Assembly (NCBI GenBank): GCA_964036195.1
Contig: OZ038459.1
Location: 12,521,206-12,585,205 of the forward strand
Length of the DNA: 64,000 nt
Source of the DNA: Sphaerolaimus hirsutus
Taxonomy: Eukaryota; Nematoda; Chromadorea; Monhysterida; Sphaerolaimidae
Reading direction: 5' to 3'
The notes beneath the pieces were generated by a model. That model made no database searches, was not told the DNA's origin, and saw nothing but the letters and a program-made list of their open reading frames with translations. Shown piece by piece: positions 43,702 to 57,000 of the stretch. Both the position numbers and the translations under genes were made by a program. How positions within the stretch are numbered: position 1 is the stretch's first letter; the number at the start of each line of letters is the position of its first letter.

Positions 43702-44132
43702 TACCGTATTCCCTCGAAATACCCCCAGGGGGTTTATTATTTCGCCAGCAAAATTTTAGGGGGGATAATTCGAGGGGGGGGGTTTATTCGAGGGGGGGGG
43801 TCTATTATTTCGCCAGAAATTTTCGGAAATTCCCCATACTCAGACATAGAAAAATCAAACAATTACATAGATAGATTGTGGTTATAGGCATATATAACTG
43901 TTTATACACATAAACCCTACCCTAACATCACTCAATCATCAGTTTTAACGTGTGTTCTGCATTGTACAGATCACAAACTGCGGTATTTGTCATGTACGTT
44001 CCCTTTACACTCAATTTTAGGGGGGGTATTTCGAGGGGGGGGGGGGTTATTATTTCCTCAGCCGAATTTTAGGGGGGTATTTCGAGGGGGGGGGGTTAAT
44101 TCAAGGGGGGGATAATTCGAGGTAATACGGTA
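43702..44132. mobile_element. TIR element, TACCGTATTT family (copy j)
   Basis: Begins TACCGTATTCCCTCGAAATA and ends TTCGAGGTAATACGGTA. Contains several runs of 8-10 G separated by ttattcga or tatttcga, a strong G-quadruplex-type arrangement. Confidence 0.8.
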
Positions 44133-44356
44133 GGTATATGAACGATTACCAATTGCAATAATGTGTTTCGAAACCAACTGCCAAGCGCTTTTTTGGTTGG
44201 TGGAGGTTGGTCTGAAACTTTCACTTGGAACTCAACCAACCGATTGGAAAACGTGCAACCCACGTCTACATACCCATGCGACAATCAGAACTTGATAATT
44301 GGACCTAGATCATTAGACCGAATACCTACCTAAATCACTCATTTGTTTACTTGTTG

Positions 44357-44765
44357 CAGAGTTGCTAAAAGTGCATATTTTTACTCACAAATGACCAAAG
44401 AAAACATAAAATTACCCAGTATCCGTAGTTTTACTCAGGGAAAATGTAAAAGAGAGTATTTTTGATTTTGTACCCAGGAAAACACAAAAAAGGTAAAGGT
44501 AAAGGTGAGAGTATCACCTTCCCTACCCATTGCAAGTTCGCTTGATTATGTTGCCATTTTCACAGCTGTGTCAATTCATTTGAGTAATTTATGCTTTTTG
44601 TGCACCCCATTCATTTTTCATTTTACGTTTTCTGTACTCGCGTACTTTCAAAAAGTATGCGTAAAGGTGAGTACCGGTACTTTTTCCAGAGGAAACATAA
44701 ATGTATTTACTCCGTACTCGAGTATACGTATTTTGAGTAAACGTAAATACATTTCAAATACTATG
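44357..44765. mobile_element. hAT-like element (CAGAGTTG family), degenerate
   Basis: Left end CAGAGTTGCTAAAAG, right end ATTTCAAATACTATG. The flanking 8-mer ACTTGTTG is duplicated perfectly (44349-44356 and 44766-44773). TIR mismatches suggest age. Confidence 0.7.
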
Positions 44766-45036
44766 ACTTGTTGTACCACATGAAACATCATCCAACCGGA
44801 GATCTAATCAACAGGCAACAATGGATGTGGGTTGCAGCCAGTGACACCCATCAGCATTGTGTATGAACATTTTACCATTTTTGGTGTAAAAAATATATGA
44901 TCGCCTGATGCAAAAACAATCCTGCGCAATTAGATACAAACACCCAAACCGGCGACCATTAGAAAAATAACCCGGTGTTCGGATTTGGTTACATTCTTTT
45001 TAAAGGTTGAACAACCTCAAAAATATTTTTGCAAAC

Positions 45037-48000
45037 ATGATGACAAAACTGCTATCGCTTTTTTCCCTGGCGTGTCTGCTTATAGTCGACACTCAGGGAG
45101 CTACATTCAGCTCGATATTGAAGAACATCGGCATGAAAAAGTTTGAACGTCAAACGAGTCACCTGGTGCCAATCCCAAACCGTGTAAAATGCCCTGTAAC
45201 ATGTCAAATGTCATGCAAAGTGTCAATAGTCATGTAAAATGCCCTGCAAAATGGCAAACGTACGTTTGCCATTTTGCAGGGCATTTTACATGACTTTTGA
45301 CACTTTGCATGACATTTTACATTTTACAGGGCGATTAACAGGGTCTGAGACTGCCCCCAGAGCCCCACGCTGAAGCGAATCGCGCTCATGGCCAAACGCT
45401 ACAACAAGGACAGCATGGTCATGGTGTTCGATGAAAGTGGCAGCATCGGTGCCGGTCACTTTGAAACTGTACGTGATCGAATTGCCCTCTCTATGGGGCT
45501 TGTGTGAGCAAAAGTGGGTATCCAAAAATTGTAAAATTTCAAAAATTTTAAGTATAAATGTGTATATAGTTCACTTAATGAATTTGTGTAGAGGGTTGTT
45601 TACACTTCCGAGCTTACAATAATTTAAACATTTCAGTTCTACTTCGACGATGGTTTTGGGCGATTCGGTGGGCGAACGTGGCGTCGATGTTTTCGGCTAC
45701 GTCGCTGCGCTACGTTGGCAACGTGGCAACGTGCATTTCCGTTTTTCCGGTGCCCCATTGTGTTATGTGTGTTTTTTCTGGCCAAGGAAAGGATTGGAGG
45801 TATTGAGGATCTGACACAAAGTTGACGCTGTGATGTAAATAGTTGTTTTTATTTGTTTAGATTTTTTTTATTATTAGGTAGTTTTTTTTAAGAAAGTGAG
45901 ACAAGTGAATTGGCAACAATTTTAATTGTGACAGTTTAATTTAAAAGTAATTTTTTACTAGCGGTTTGGATTGCATAACAAAGTTTCAGTTATTTTCTTT
46001 AAGTAAAAAGAGTGACGCTGCAGTTACGTGTCGTAGTGCGTGAATGGTCAGTGATAACTGAGGGCACATGGGTTGAATTTTGACTAACTCTCGTTGCATT
46101 TTTTTTACGTGAGGGTCGCGGCTATTGATCTAGTATGTACTGTGCATTCCTGCATTTCCGGATTGAGAAACAAAAGTTAATTTACAAGCGATTTTACAAA
46201 GGTACACTGATTATAGAGGTGCGATGATGATTGGTGTTGAAAATGAGAGGTAATTAAAAGAATCGAGTCTAACTCGACAGGCATGATCGCATGTCTAAAT
46301 GCCTACTCCCTTGGCTTGTTGTGAGAACAGCCCAGTCCGCCGATATCATCGAAACAAGCACCCATACAGTGACAAGTGTACCTATTTTTGAGTGAGTTGA
46401 GCAGTTCGGTATTTTCGGGGTGTGGTTTTTGCACAGTGCGTATGGGATCAAAAAGCCGTGGCTAACTAATTAATATTCTGGTAGCAGAATGAGTGGTGTA
46501 GCAGCGAGAGTGGTCATTTTCATGATAAGTGCCTTCGGTAGTTAATGGCTGTTGCGTTTCGGCATGTGGCAGTGGATTCACTTGAGTTTGTTGTTTATTA
46601 GTTTTAAACTTCAAAAAGTCATGCAATCCAAACAGGCATTTAAGCTACAAAGATTGAAATTTATAAACTTTCAAGTTGCCAATCATTTGCGTTCGTATTT
46701 CTATTAAGCGTTATACCGACTTCATATTCATTTTAACTTTGGGTTTGGTAGGGAATAGGTAAAACTCGAGTATGCTAATTTTTATTTGATTTTACGTTTG
46801 CAACTTCGTTATTCTTTTATCTACCTAATCCTAGATTGATTTTTTAGTATTTCCCTTTCCCCTAGAAAACTGATAACTTGACATTTGGATATTTAGGAAT
46901 TTATGCAAATTTCGTGGTTGATCTTTATTATACAAAGAGATGAAATAATAAGCCGCTTGTTTTTCCTGTTTTTTCCCCGAATATTTTGATAAGTGTAAAG
47001 GTGATCTGATTTGAGTGCATATTTATTTAATCACTCTGATAGAATTTCCGCTAAGAGTCTTTAAAAAGGTACCGTAATTCATTTTTTCCTTGACAGTCAG
47101 TGTGAAAGTTAGTTTCATTCGCCTTACCGGTATCCTAATCTTATCATGGATTATCCCACTTACGACATTTTTTCGTTGTGCATTAATAATACGTGTGCTT
47201 CTTACGCTTTGGATATCAACGTCATTTTCATTTATTATACGCTCTTTTTGCTGATGGGATTATTGTTCGCGTGTTTATTTGTTTCGCTAATTGCTGTGTG
47301 TTTCCCCGTTCGTGGAGGTGGCTTTGGGATTTCGATAGAGTTCGCTGAGTAAAATTTGAATCGCCCGCCATTTTTTTCGCGCTAAAACAGGTTTTTACAG
47401 TATCTCGTGTGCTTTTCCTGTTTTTTTCATTCTTGTCGCATTCGTTCATTTTCTCATTTTCTATTTTTATCCCCGCTCTTGTTCCCAACCCGATTTTTGG
47501 CGCGTGAATTCTTTGTGTTTTTGTGTAGTTGATCGACGTATCCTGTAAACTGACGCCGTGAATAATTTTAGGTATGCCCGTTTTAAAATTCCGTGTGTCT
47601 GTAAAGTCGTTTGTAAGCATGCTTCTCGTGGTATGTGGAAGTGTTGTCTGGACTTGGCTTATGTTGTTGCGTATAAAAGCGTACCGTAATTTAGAGTAGG
47701 GGTCGATTCAGTCGAAATTGCTTCGGTTTCATTTTTCTTGGAGTTTTTTCGAAGGTTTTGTGCCGCTGGTTAGAAACTCGCTCTCAGTGTGTTCCCTGTG
47801 TTCTATCTAAATGTGTGAATTCTGAGTCTAAAAATCGCCTAAAATAAAATCTCTTCTAAAAACTTCGGACCCCTTGGTGTAAATTAGACATTCAACTAAT
47901 TACTGGTGCGTTGATAAAAACGCCATTCGCTAAAAAAAGCTAACTTAATTGACGTAGCGTACACCTGTGATATTCACTTCGGTGAATTCACCATTGTGCG

Positions 48001-51000
48001 TTGCGAATTCAATCGGTAGTCGCTTTTCCGTTGCCTTACTTTGTCGCTCATCCAACGAGTAGGTGTGAGATCGGTAAAACTTGGCAGTTTGCCATAGTGA
48101 AATTTGGTTGAGTAAAAAGTAGCCGGTGAAAATTCATGACAACTGGTAGCAGCGAGTGGTTTGTTTAATATTCCCAGTGAGTTCAGGCGACTGATCACCG
48201 TTTGACAATCGCTGGTGAGAACAAACGAACCACCGCCCGGCTGGAGGAACGGAAGGCTACCCGATCGACGCAACCGATAAGCACGGATATTTTTGTTTTG
48301 GGACGCGAAACTGACGAAATTATTAGTGGGCAAAAAAGGGAAAAGCGGAAAAGTAAGAAAAAACCGAAATCGGTTCAGTTCAGTACGGACGCGCACTGTT
48401 CTGAACCGGGAACCGCTGAGTTGAGTGACGAACCTAACGATTTTGACGTCAACTGCTGGGTGGACGCGGAAGGACCGGTCCCTGAAAGAGGTGCGGAGGA
48501 GTCATTCCCGACCTGTGAGCAAGGCAAGCCAAGTGCGGGTGCGGAGGTGCCATTCCCGACCGCAGGGCAAAGTAAGTTAGGGCACCGAAGCGCGAGTGCC
48601 GGGTACCGAAGCGCGAGTACCCAGTCGTCGAGTGAGTGTGTGTTTTTCCGGTATTCTACTTTGAGTATGGCGCATGCGAGCGGTAGTGGTGTGAACACGG
48701 GTCCCGATGTGGTGCAATTGTTGATTCAAGCGAAAAATTTGACTTTGAATCAAATTAATTCGTCGATAGTGGGGAATTCGGTTCAGGGGTCAGAATGGAA
48801 CCTTAGTCAGGTTGTGACTCAAACGGTGAGTATTGCCGCTTATTTGTATAATCAGCGACCCATGAGTTCTTTGGAAAATGGGAACATGAGTGATAATGAC
48901 GAAAAATTAGTGTCATTAGTAAAGTTAGGTGTTGATTGTTATAATTTGCGAAATGATGTGAGTCAAATTGCGGACGCGATTAATGCATTTGCTGAGCATA
49001 TTCATTTAGAAAAGCCTGATATGCAAGCGATTAATTCTGTAATTAGCGCTGTTTCTAATTCGGGAGGGTGTTCTACCGCTACCACACCACCTATACCTGC
49101 TGTGAGTATGATTGCTACTAGTAGGGAGGGTTATGCTGCTGCCATGACCGCGCTTACTGGGCAGGTGATACCTTTCAAGGGGCGCGCTGATGATAAATTT
49201 GCTGATTGGCGTAAAAATTGGGACGCAGTTTGTGAGGCGTTGCAAATTCCGACGGATGAGCGAAAATCGCTGCTTCCGGTTTATTTGCGTGACAGCGCGC
49301 GTTCGATTTACATGTCGCATAAGAGTGAATTGATTAATTTAGATTATGAGGAGTTTATGGACACTTTGGAACGTTATTATACTAACCCCATTTCGGAGCA
49401 TCATGCGCAAAGGGAAGTAATTAGTAGTGAGCAGGGCGAAGATGAAGATGTGTTAAATTGGTCAGTGCGGCTGGAGAAAATTATAAAACGCGCTTTCCCG
49501 AAACTTTCAAAAATTGAACGCGAAAAGATGGCAGTGGCGAAATTTGTCAGTGGATTGTATCCTGATATCCGTAGGAATGTATCTATTACTGCTGGGGCTA
49601 AGTTTCAAGACGTAGTCAATAATGCGCGCACGCAAGAAAGTTTTCTGGAAATTGATAAGGACAAAGTGGGTGGTAAGAAGAAGTCAAAATCCAACGCTGA
49701 ATTAGTTTCAGAAGCCACCAATTCGGTAATCGAGCGAATTTTTGCTTTAGGGGGTGCGGGAGCTTTCGGAAATTCCCCGCCCGTTCCGGCGGCGGCGGAA
49801 AATCCAAAGTTTGAGGAACAGCGAGTGAAATTGGAGGAACTTTCTAGGCAGTTAGAGGATAAGGATAAGCGTTTAGTTGACTTGGAAAAGCAATTGATAG
49901 GTAACAATGCTGCGAAACCAGTTTCCAAATTTAGGCCGCGTAAATTTGATGAGGGCTGTTATGAATGTGGGGCAGATGATCACTTTCGCTCTGATTGTCC
50001 TAAATTGACAGAAGAGGAAAGAGCGCGCTTTCGAAATTTTCGGCGCGGGCCGCCGCAGCGACCGATGAATAACTTCAGAGGTCCAGCGAATATGATGCGC
50101 TCTGCACAGCAACCTGTATATTCCATGCAAGCGCCGCCTTACCTGTATTATCCCCCTCCCGCGCAAGTGTCAACTACTAGTTGGTCCCCAGTGCAACAAG
50201 TTCAATCATCGCAAATGGCCATTGCGGCCCCTCCGTCAACTGAATTGACTGCGTTAAATCCGACGCGCGTGTCTGCGAACTCAGTGAATCATGCACGCAG
50301 CGTGCAAGAAAGTAAGGAATACGTGCGCATGATTAGGGTTGTACCGGGTCTTGAAAGTTCAGATGAGGAAGCGGAGGATCCATGCAATCCGCCTGAAATA
50401 ACGCCGCAAGAACATCAATTCATGCTCGAAAGAGAGGCTTGGATTATGCCTTGGGTTTATGCGCGTTCGTTAGATAGCATGATTTTTCGAACAAAGTGGT
50501 GGGCTCAATTGCAACACATGGGTTTGCAGGGGTTGAATATAAGCGGGTTTTGTGAGCATGCTGATGAGCATCCGCATGATGACCCTGAGGACACGTTGAC
50601 GTACGTTAAGTTAGAAGCGCTGCTAGAATTGACCATGCATACATTTATGTGTGAACCGCCGGACATTAGTTTGTCGCGAACGTCATCTGACTCTGAATTG
50701 TATGTGTTATCCGAGTATTGTGAAACGAGCGTGCCGACTTTGTACCGAACGTGGTCGGAACCGAGTATGTTACCCAGTGTGTTGAACCGTGTGTTTTTCC
50801 TGTGCTGTCTATTTACGTTTTTTGCAAGTGCTGACGCCCTGGGTGTTCCAAGTGGTGGCGTTGTTAAGAAAAAAGGAGTGTCAGATGAATGGATTTTGAC
50901 CGTGCGAAATTTTCTTGAGGGATTTATCGCTGGAATGTGTGCTTCCGTGTTTTTGAGATATATTCTGCCCGCTTTGTGTGAACTGGTGTTGTATTTAGTG

Positions 51001-54000
51001 TTCACAGTGTGTGATTGGATAAAAATGCGAGTGTTGCGGGTTCAATTAAATCGCATGTTAGCAATAGAAAATAGGCGCAATCCTGCAAGGGGTGCGACCC
51101 CCGTGACACCGCCGCAAAGGTTAAATCCAGTTAGCGCTGACAGTTCAGGGTATGGTGCCGATATTGAAGAAACGCCAGTGAGTAGATTTAAGCGTTTGCC
51201 GCCGCTGCGCGTTCCTAAAGGTTCTGCCGTCATGGAAAAGGTGAATGTAGTCACGCTGACCAGTGAAGAAATTGCGAACATCAAAAGTATTACGGCTAAG
51301 CGTAAGGAACTCGTGCCAATTTACTATAGTCCGTCGATTACGGTAGAAATTGAGGGGAATGAATACAAAAGGTGTCTGTTGGACACAGGTGCGATGAGGT
51401 CATTGTGCAGCCCGCTGGTGTTGGCTAGGCATCGAAATAATTGCATAGCGTTTGATGAGGTCACGCCTGTGGGGGGATTGCAAAGCGCGTCTCAATGCAA
51501 ATTGCAAATTGAGGGTCAATTGGAACTTCAAGTGATGATTACCGGGAAAGCGTTTTCTATTGTATTTCAGGTGATTAGCGGTTTGTCGGACGACATTTTA
51601 TTAGGCGCTGATGTATTGAGGCATATGGTTATTGATATGCCTGCGCGTGAGTTGCGAATTGAGAGTGGCGATGCGCGTAAAAAGTTGACTGTGCCTTTTG
51701 ACAACCCGGCGCCTGTAGTGCAAGAACGGCATATTTATGCAGTTGTGACTGAACCGACTGAAATTAAGCCGCGGCATGAAACGATAATTAGTGCGAAATT
51801 ATCTGAACCAATTGATGAATTGACGTTTGCGATTGAGCCTTTGAACGAATTTCATGTGAAAACGGGTGTGTTTGCAGCTAATGCTGTTTATGAAAGCGCG
51901 AGTGAATTATTTCCGGTGAGGTGTGTTAATGTGACTGAAGTGCCAGTAAAGTTGCAGGTGGGCCAGAAAATTGCCATCGTAGAGCCAGTGGAGTGTGTTT
52001 TACAAGTGCGACGAGGTGATCCGCCTGCTGAGTGGGTGCGAGAGTGCCGCGAGCGTGATATGAGTTTTACCGATACTATACTTGAAGCTAGTGAGGAAAA
52101 AGTACCAACGAAGGGCACTGTACCTTCAAAAGCAGCGAATACGACTATGAAAGTGGTTTGTGCCGATGGGAGGGAAATGGATTTTGAAGTACCGGTTGAA
52201 TTGGACGAAATTAAGCGCCAGCAATTAAAAGAGTTAATTTTGACTCATCAGGATGCTTTCGCAAGGGATAAATATGATTTGGGATACAGTGAATTGGTTG
52301 ATTATCGACTTCAGTTGACTAGTAAAATTCCGGTCGCGTGTCGAATGTATAGGTTGAGTTTGGATGACCAGCAGTACTTAGAAAAGCATTTAAGTTGCCT
52401 GCTTGAGCATGACGTCATTGAACACAGTACGAGTCCGTACTGCGCGCCGACATTAGTTGTTACTAAGCCGGATGGTGCCAAGCGCATGGTGATAGATTAT
52501 CGACGATTAAATGCAGTAGTTCACGCTCCCCAATTTCCGCTGCCCAGATTAGACGATACAATAGAGTCATTGCACAGTTGCAAATATTTTTAGCAGTGTC
52601 GATATCAATCAAGCGTTTTACAATATTGCGCTGCATCCGGATGATAGACATATTACGTCGTTTCGTAATTGTTTTGGTCAATTTCAGATGAAACGCTTGC
52701 CGATGGGATTAAAGTGTTCCCCGGCTTTAGCGCAGCGCTGTTTTGAAGTCACAATGGCTGGATTATTGCATCGAAATGTGTTGGTATATATAGATGATTT
52801 GCTCATTTACAGTAGGTCATGGGAAGATCATTTGAGTGATATAAGTCAGGTTTTGTCGCGTTTGATAAGTAGCAGTTTTAAAATACACCCAAAAAAGTGT
52901 TTTTTCGCGCGCACAACTGCTGTTAAATTCCTGGGTTATATGGTAGGGCGTGAAGGGATTTGTATACCCGATGATAAGCGAAAGTATTTGAGTGACTGGC
53001 CGCTACCTGTGTGTGTGCGTGAAGTTAAAGCGTTTTTAGGTGCCGTTGGGTTTTTCCGGAGATTAATTCATAAATGTGCTGAATATGCCGCTCCTTTGTC
53101 TAATTTAACTCGAACGAAAACTGAATTAGGAACTGAAAAGTATAGCGGAAGTACTCCCGTAGATTTAAATGCGAACCCCGCCGCTTTGGAAGCTTTTAAT
53201 AAGTTGAAAGTGATGGTGGCTGAAAGTCCCTGTATACAGTATCCTGATCCCAGTAAACCGTTCATAATTATTACCGATGCTTCTAAAGTTGCATTAGCTG
53301 GCATTTTAGTACAACGCGCTGAACCTGCCGCCGCTTTGCATGCGTGTTCATTTTATAGTCGAAAACTTTCCGAAGCGCAATCCCGATGGCCTGCAATTAC
53401 GCAAGAAGCATGTGCTATTTTTGAGAGCATACGCAATTGGCATTGTTATTTAGCGGGCCGGCCGTTTGAAGTGTGGACTGATGCGAAAAGTATTTCATGG
53501 GTGAAGAATCCAAATTTGGAAACCCATCCCCATACGGGTTTGCACCGATTTGCGCTTGCTATTCAATCATATCAAGTTACTTTTAAGCATTTGCGTGGGA
53601 AAAGTAACGAATTGGCTGATGCTTTATCGCGCCGGCGTGATGCACCCGTTGAATTTGATGAGCGTGTTAATTTGGACGAAGCGTTTGAAGAATATGCATT
53701 TGATATACCTGTTGATGAATTGGCGAGAATTTTGACTGAGGAAATGGCGTTGTTAACATCTGAGGAACATTTGGCTTGTCAAGCGGTAGCTAAGGCCATG
53801 GCGCGATTGGCTTCTGCTCAAAATTGGCTGAAACATGCGAAAATGAAGTCTTTGGAACCGTCAGTTACGGTAGCTACTGAACTGCCAGTGGCAAGCGTTG
53901 CTACTGTGCGGGCGCCGCATCCAATGACAATGCGTGTGCGAAGTAAAAAGAAGGTGGAGTCCAACTCTGAAAATGCTTTGAAATCGCCGCCCAAAAGTGA

Positions 54001-57000
54001 CGATGCGCCTAAATTAATGGCTGGTGGCCGCCGTTCTGTTCAATTAATTAAGAAACCGGAAAAACTCGATGCTTTACCTCCTCCCATTACTCCAATTGAA
54101 GAGTTGTCGCGTTTGCAAAAAGAAGAACCGTATATAATTACAATTCGTCGTATGTGCGAGGAATCTACTTTGCGTAGGGCCCCACCGTTCTTCATTGATC
54201 AATTTGATGTTGTCAGGCGTGATGCGGAACCGTCAATATTAGTGGGTGAAAGGAAATACGACCCTGCGTGCATTCCCCAGTCACTAGTTGTCACTGTGTT
54301 AGAGTTGGCTCATAATCATCCCACTGCTGGACATTTAGGTGTGATGAAAACGTTTGAAAGATTGCGCGAATTTGCTTGGTTTACAAATATGCGTCCAGAA
54401 TGCGCTAGATGGGTTTCTACTTGCCCTTCGTGCAACGCGAAGAAAGGATTGCGCCGCTCAATGAAAACTCAAATTCAGAGCCGGAAAATCGCTAAGTTTC
54501 CTGGTGATTTTATTGCGATTGATGCAGTAGGGCCATTGCCAATTACCGAGAAAAGGAATGTGCATGTATTGGTATTTGTGGATCAATGTACGCGTTTTGG
54601 TTTAGCAGTGCCTGTTCCTAATTTGAAGCAAGATACTGTGGCTATTGCGTTTTTGCAACATGTGTTACCGATTTTTGGTGTGCCCGCTGTAATCTTATCC
54701 GACAATGCACCAAGCTTCATTGGCGGCATTTTTGCGGAATTGCTACGTTATCTAAATACAGTGCAGCATAAGTGTTTCAACTACACGCCAAAGGGGAATG
54801 GTTTGGTTGAGCGTAGGAATGGCGTCTTAATGGAAATAATTTCGCATTATGTGAATGGCTCGCATTCGGATTGGGACAAACACTTAGGCGCCGCTGTCTA
54901 TGCGTATAATACGTCTATGCACCCCTCTATGAAAGTGACACCATATGCGTTGCTATTTGGATCAAATTCTCCGTCACTTTGGGAACGTATGATCGAGCCG
55001 ACGGGAAATGGCACCGATAAGACCGATAAGCCGACGGCGTACAGTCCTTTTGTGTCAAATTTAGACGCGCGACTTTCGGACGTCCGCGCGGCCGCGCATT
55101 CGGCTTTACAGCGCGCGCAAGAAAAAGAGTGTTTTTATGCAAATCGCAGTGCGCGCCGCTTGAATTTGAAGCCCGGTCAATCAGTTCGCGTTTATTCGCC
55201 CCGAATTCTTCGAAAGTTAGGTCGCGTTAAGAAGTTCACGCATCATTATATTGGCCCGTATGAATGTTTAGATTATGTGCATCCCATTGTGACCGTGTTT
55301 AATAGGTTGTCTAAGAAAACTTATACCGTTCATGCTGATCGCGTTAAATTAACAAATGAACCAGTTAATCCCACCTATTCGCAGATTTTCGGTTAAAAAC
55401 CCCGAGATTTTCCGCTCTTCAACCTAAAGTGTCCCAAGTCAATTATTCCGTTCGAAAATTCAATTAAAATTCATTTTCATTTTTATTCGGATTAATTTCG
55501 ACCGTCAATTTGTGGTGAGTTCGGGGTTGCAATTTTTGTGTTTTTGGTTGTGCGCGAGATAATTTTGTAGCAAAAAGTTGGTTTTTTTATGTAAGAGGTA
55601 AAGCGCGAAAATTTCATAAGTGTTATTAATTGTTTGTTCCTAATTGTCGTCGCAGTTTTAATTCACCAGTTATTCATATAATCGCATTTATTTCGTTCTA
55701 AACTTGTTCTTCAATTTCGTTCTCATTTTCGCCCATTTCGCAACAAAATAAAAATTATTTTTGGCGCAATACGTTCAACGTAGTGCGTTGAAAATAATTC
55801 GCAATTTTTCGATTAGGGTGTCGCTCAGACCTTCGTGCATTTCGGTGCCGACATTCTGGGTGGCGCATTTTAAGTAGCAATAAGTTGTGTTTTCCGGTGC
55901 TCTACTTTGAAGTGTGAAATATGACTAGTTCGGGTGGCGTACCCATGGGTGGGTATGGAGCGAGTTCCAGTTCGTATCGTGGCGGGCGCATAGCCAGAGC
56001 GCCGCTCAAGTCGTGGACTTCTCATGGAAAACAGGGCGGTGACACTATTCCGCCGCTGCCCTACAATCCTCCTCGAAACGCCCGGTCGACTTGTCCTGAA
56101 TTCGTCATCAACCAGAAGTTGTCGGGAATAGTGGATCGAGTTCACGTCGGTAACGAGCCGCGTCCTACCAGTTATCAATGCCACATTCGTTTCGACGGCG
56201 ATGCGCAGGCGCTTTTGGAAAGTTATCCGGAGTGGTCGGAGGCGGAAACGGCTTATCCCTTTTTCACCTATTCGGTCAACAAAGCGGAGCGCGCTCGTGA
56301 GCGGTCGGTGCAGAAAATTTTGAAGGAATATCGCGAGACTAACGAAGCTTACGATATGTTTTTGCCGCTTGTCCGCCACGGCATGCATTTTGTCGCGACT
56401 GGTATCAGTAGGGTTAGCGCCAATCCGAAATATTGGGAATTGCGAGGCGTCACAATTATGAAAAATGACGCTCAAATGCCATTGTTTTTGGGCCGCCCTG
56501 TTGTTATTTGTTCGCAAGGACAGGTTGACCTCTCCGTCGATGAGCCAGCATCGGAAATTTCACAGAGAGGACAGGAAAATCGCGAAGGATATCATCCTTA
56601 TCCGGCCAAGTGGAGATACTTGCGTTTGAGGGCAGCGTTCACCCCTTCGAGGTACATTAGTGCACCCCCCTTCAAAGGCGCCGACGAGCGGGATCCGGGC
56701 CCTGAAAAGTTAATTTTTGCGCACAGCGAAAATGTCATGGAAAGTGACATACACCCGCACGCCGGACAATTAGGTGTGGCGCATGTAGAATATCACGCTT
56801 TTGACGACGCCGGCAAAGTCAACAACTTTTATTGGGGTCATGCGTATGGCGTGCGTATTTTTTCGGCGCGGCAAATCGAGGCTGGTATGGAGTGGAAGGG
56901 CGAAATGAATAGAGATTACCTCACCTCTCAGCTGCAGCTTCGTTCCATCTTTTTGGCCGCTGCTAACGTGTGTCACGAAGCGCATTTGCGATACACTGCG

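Noticed and set aside
52580..52700. Programmed ribosomal frameshift between two pol ORFs
   Set aside because: The shift falls inside the conserved RT core, is +1 rather than -1, and is explained by one extra T in a T run.
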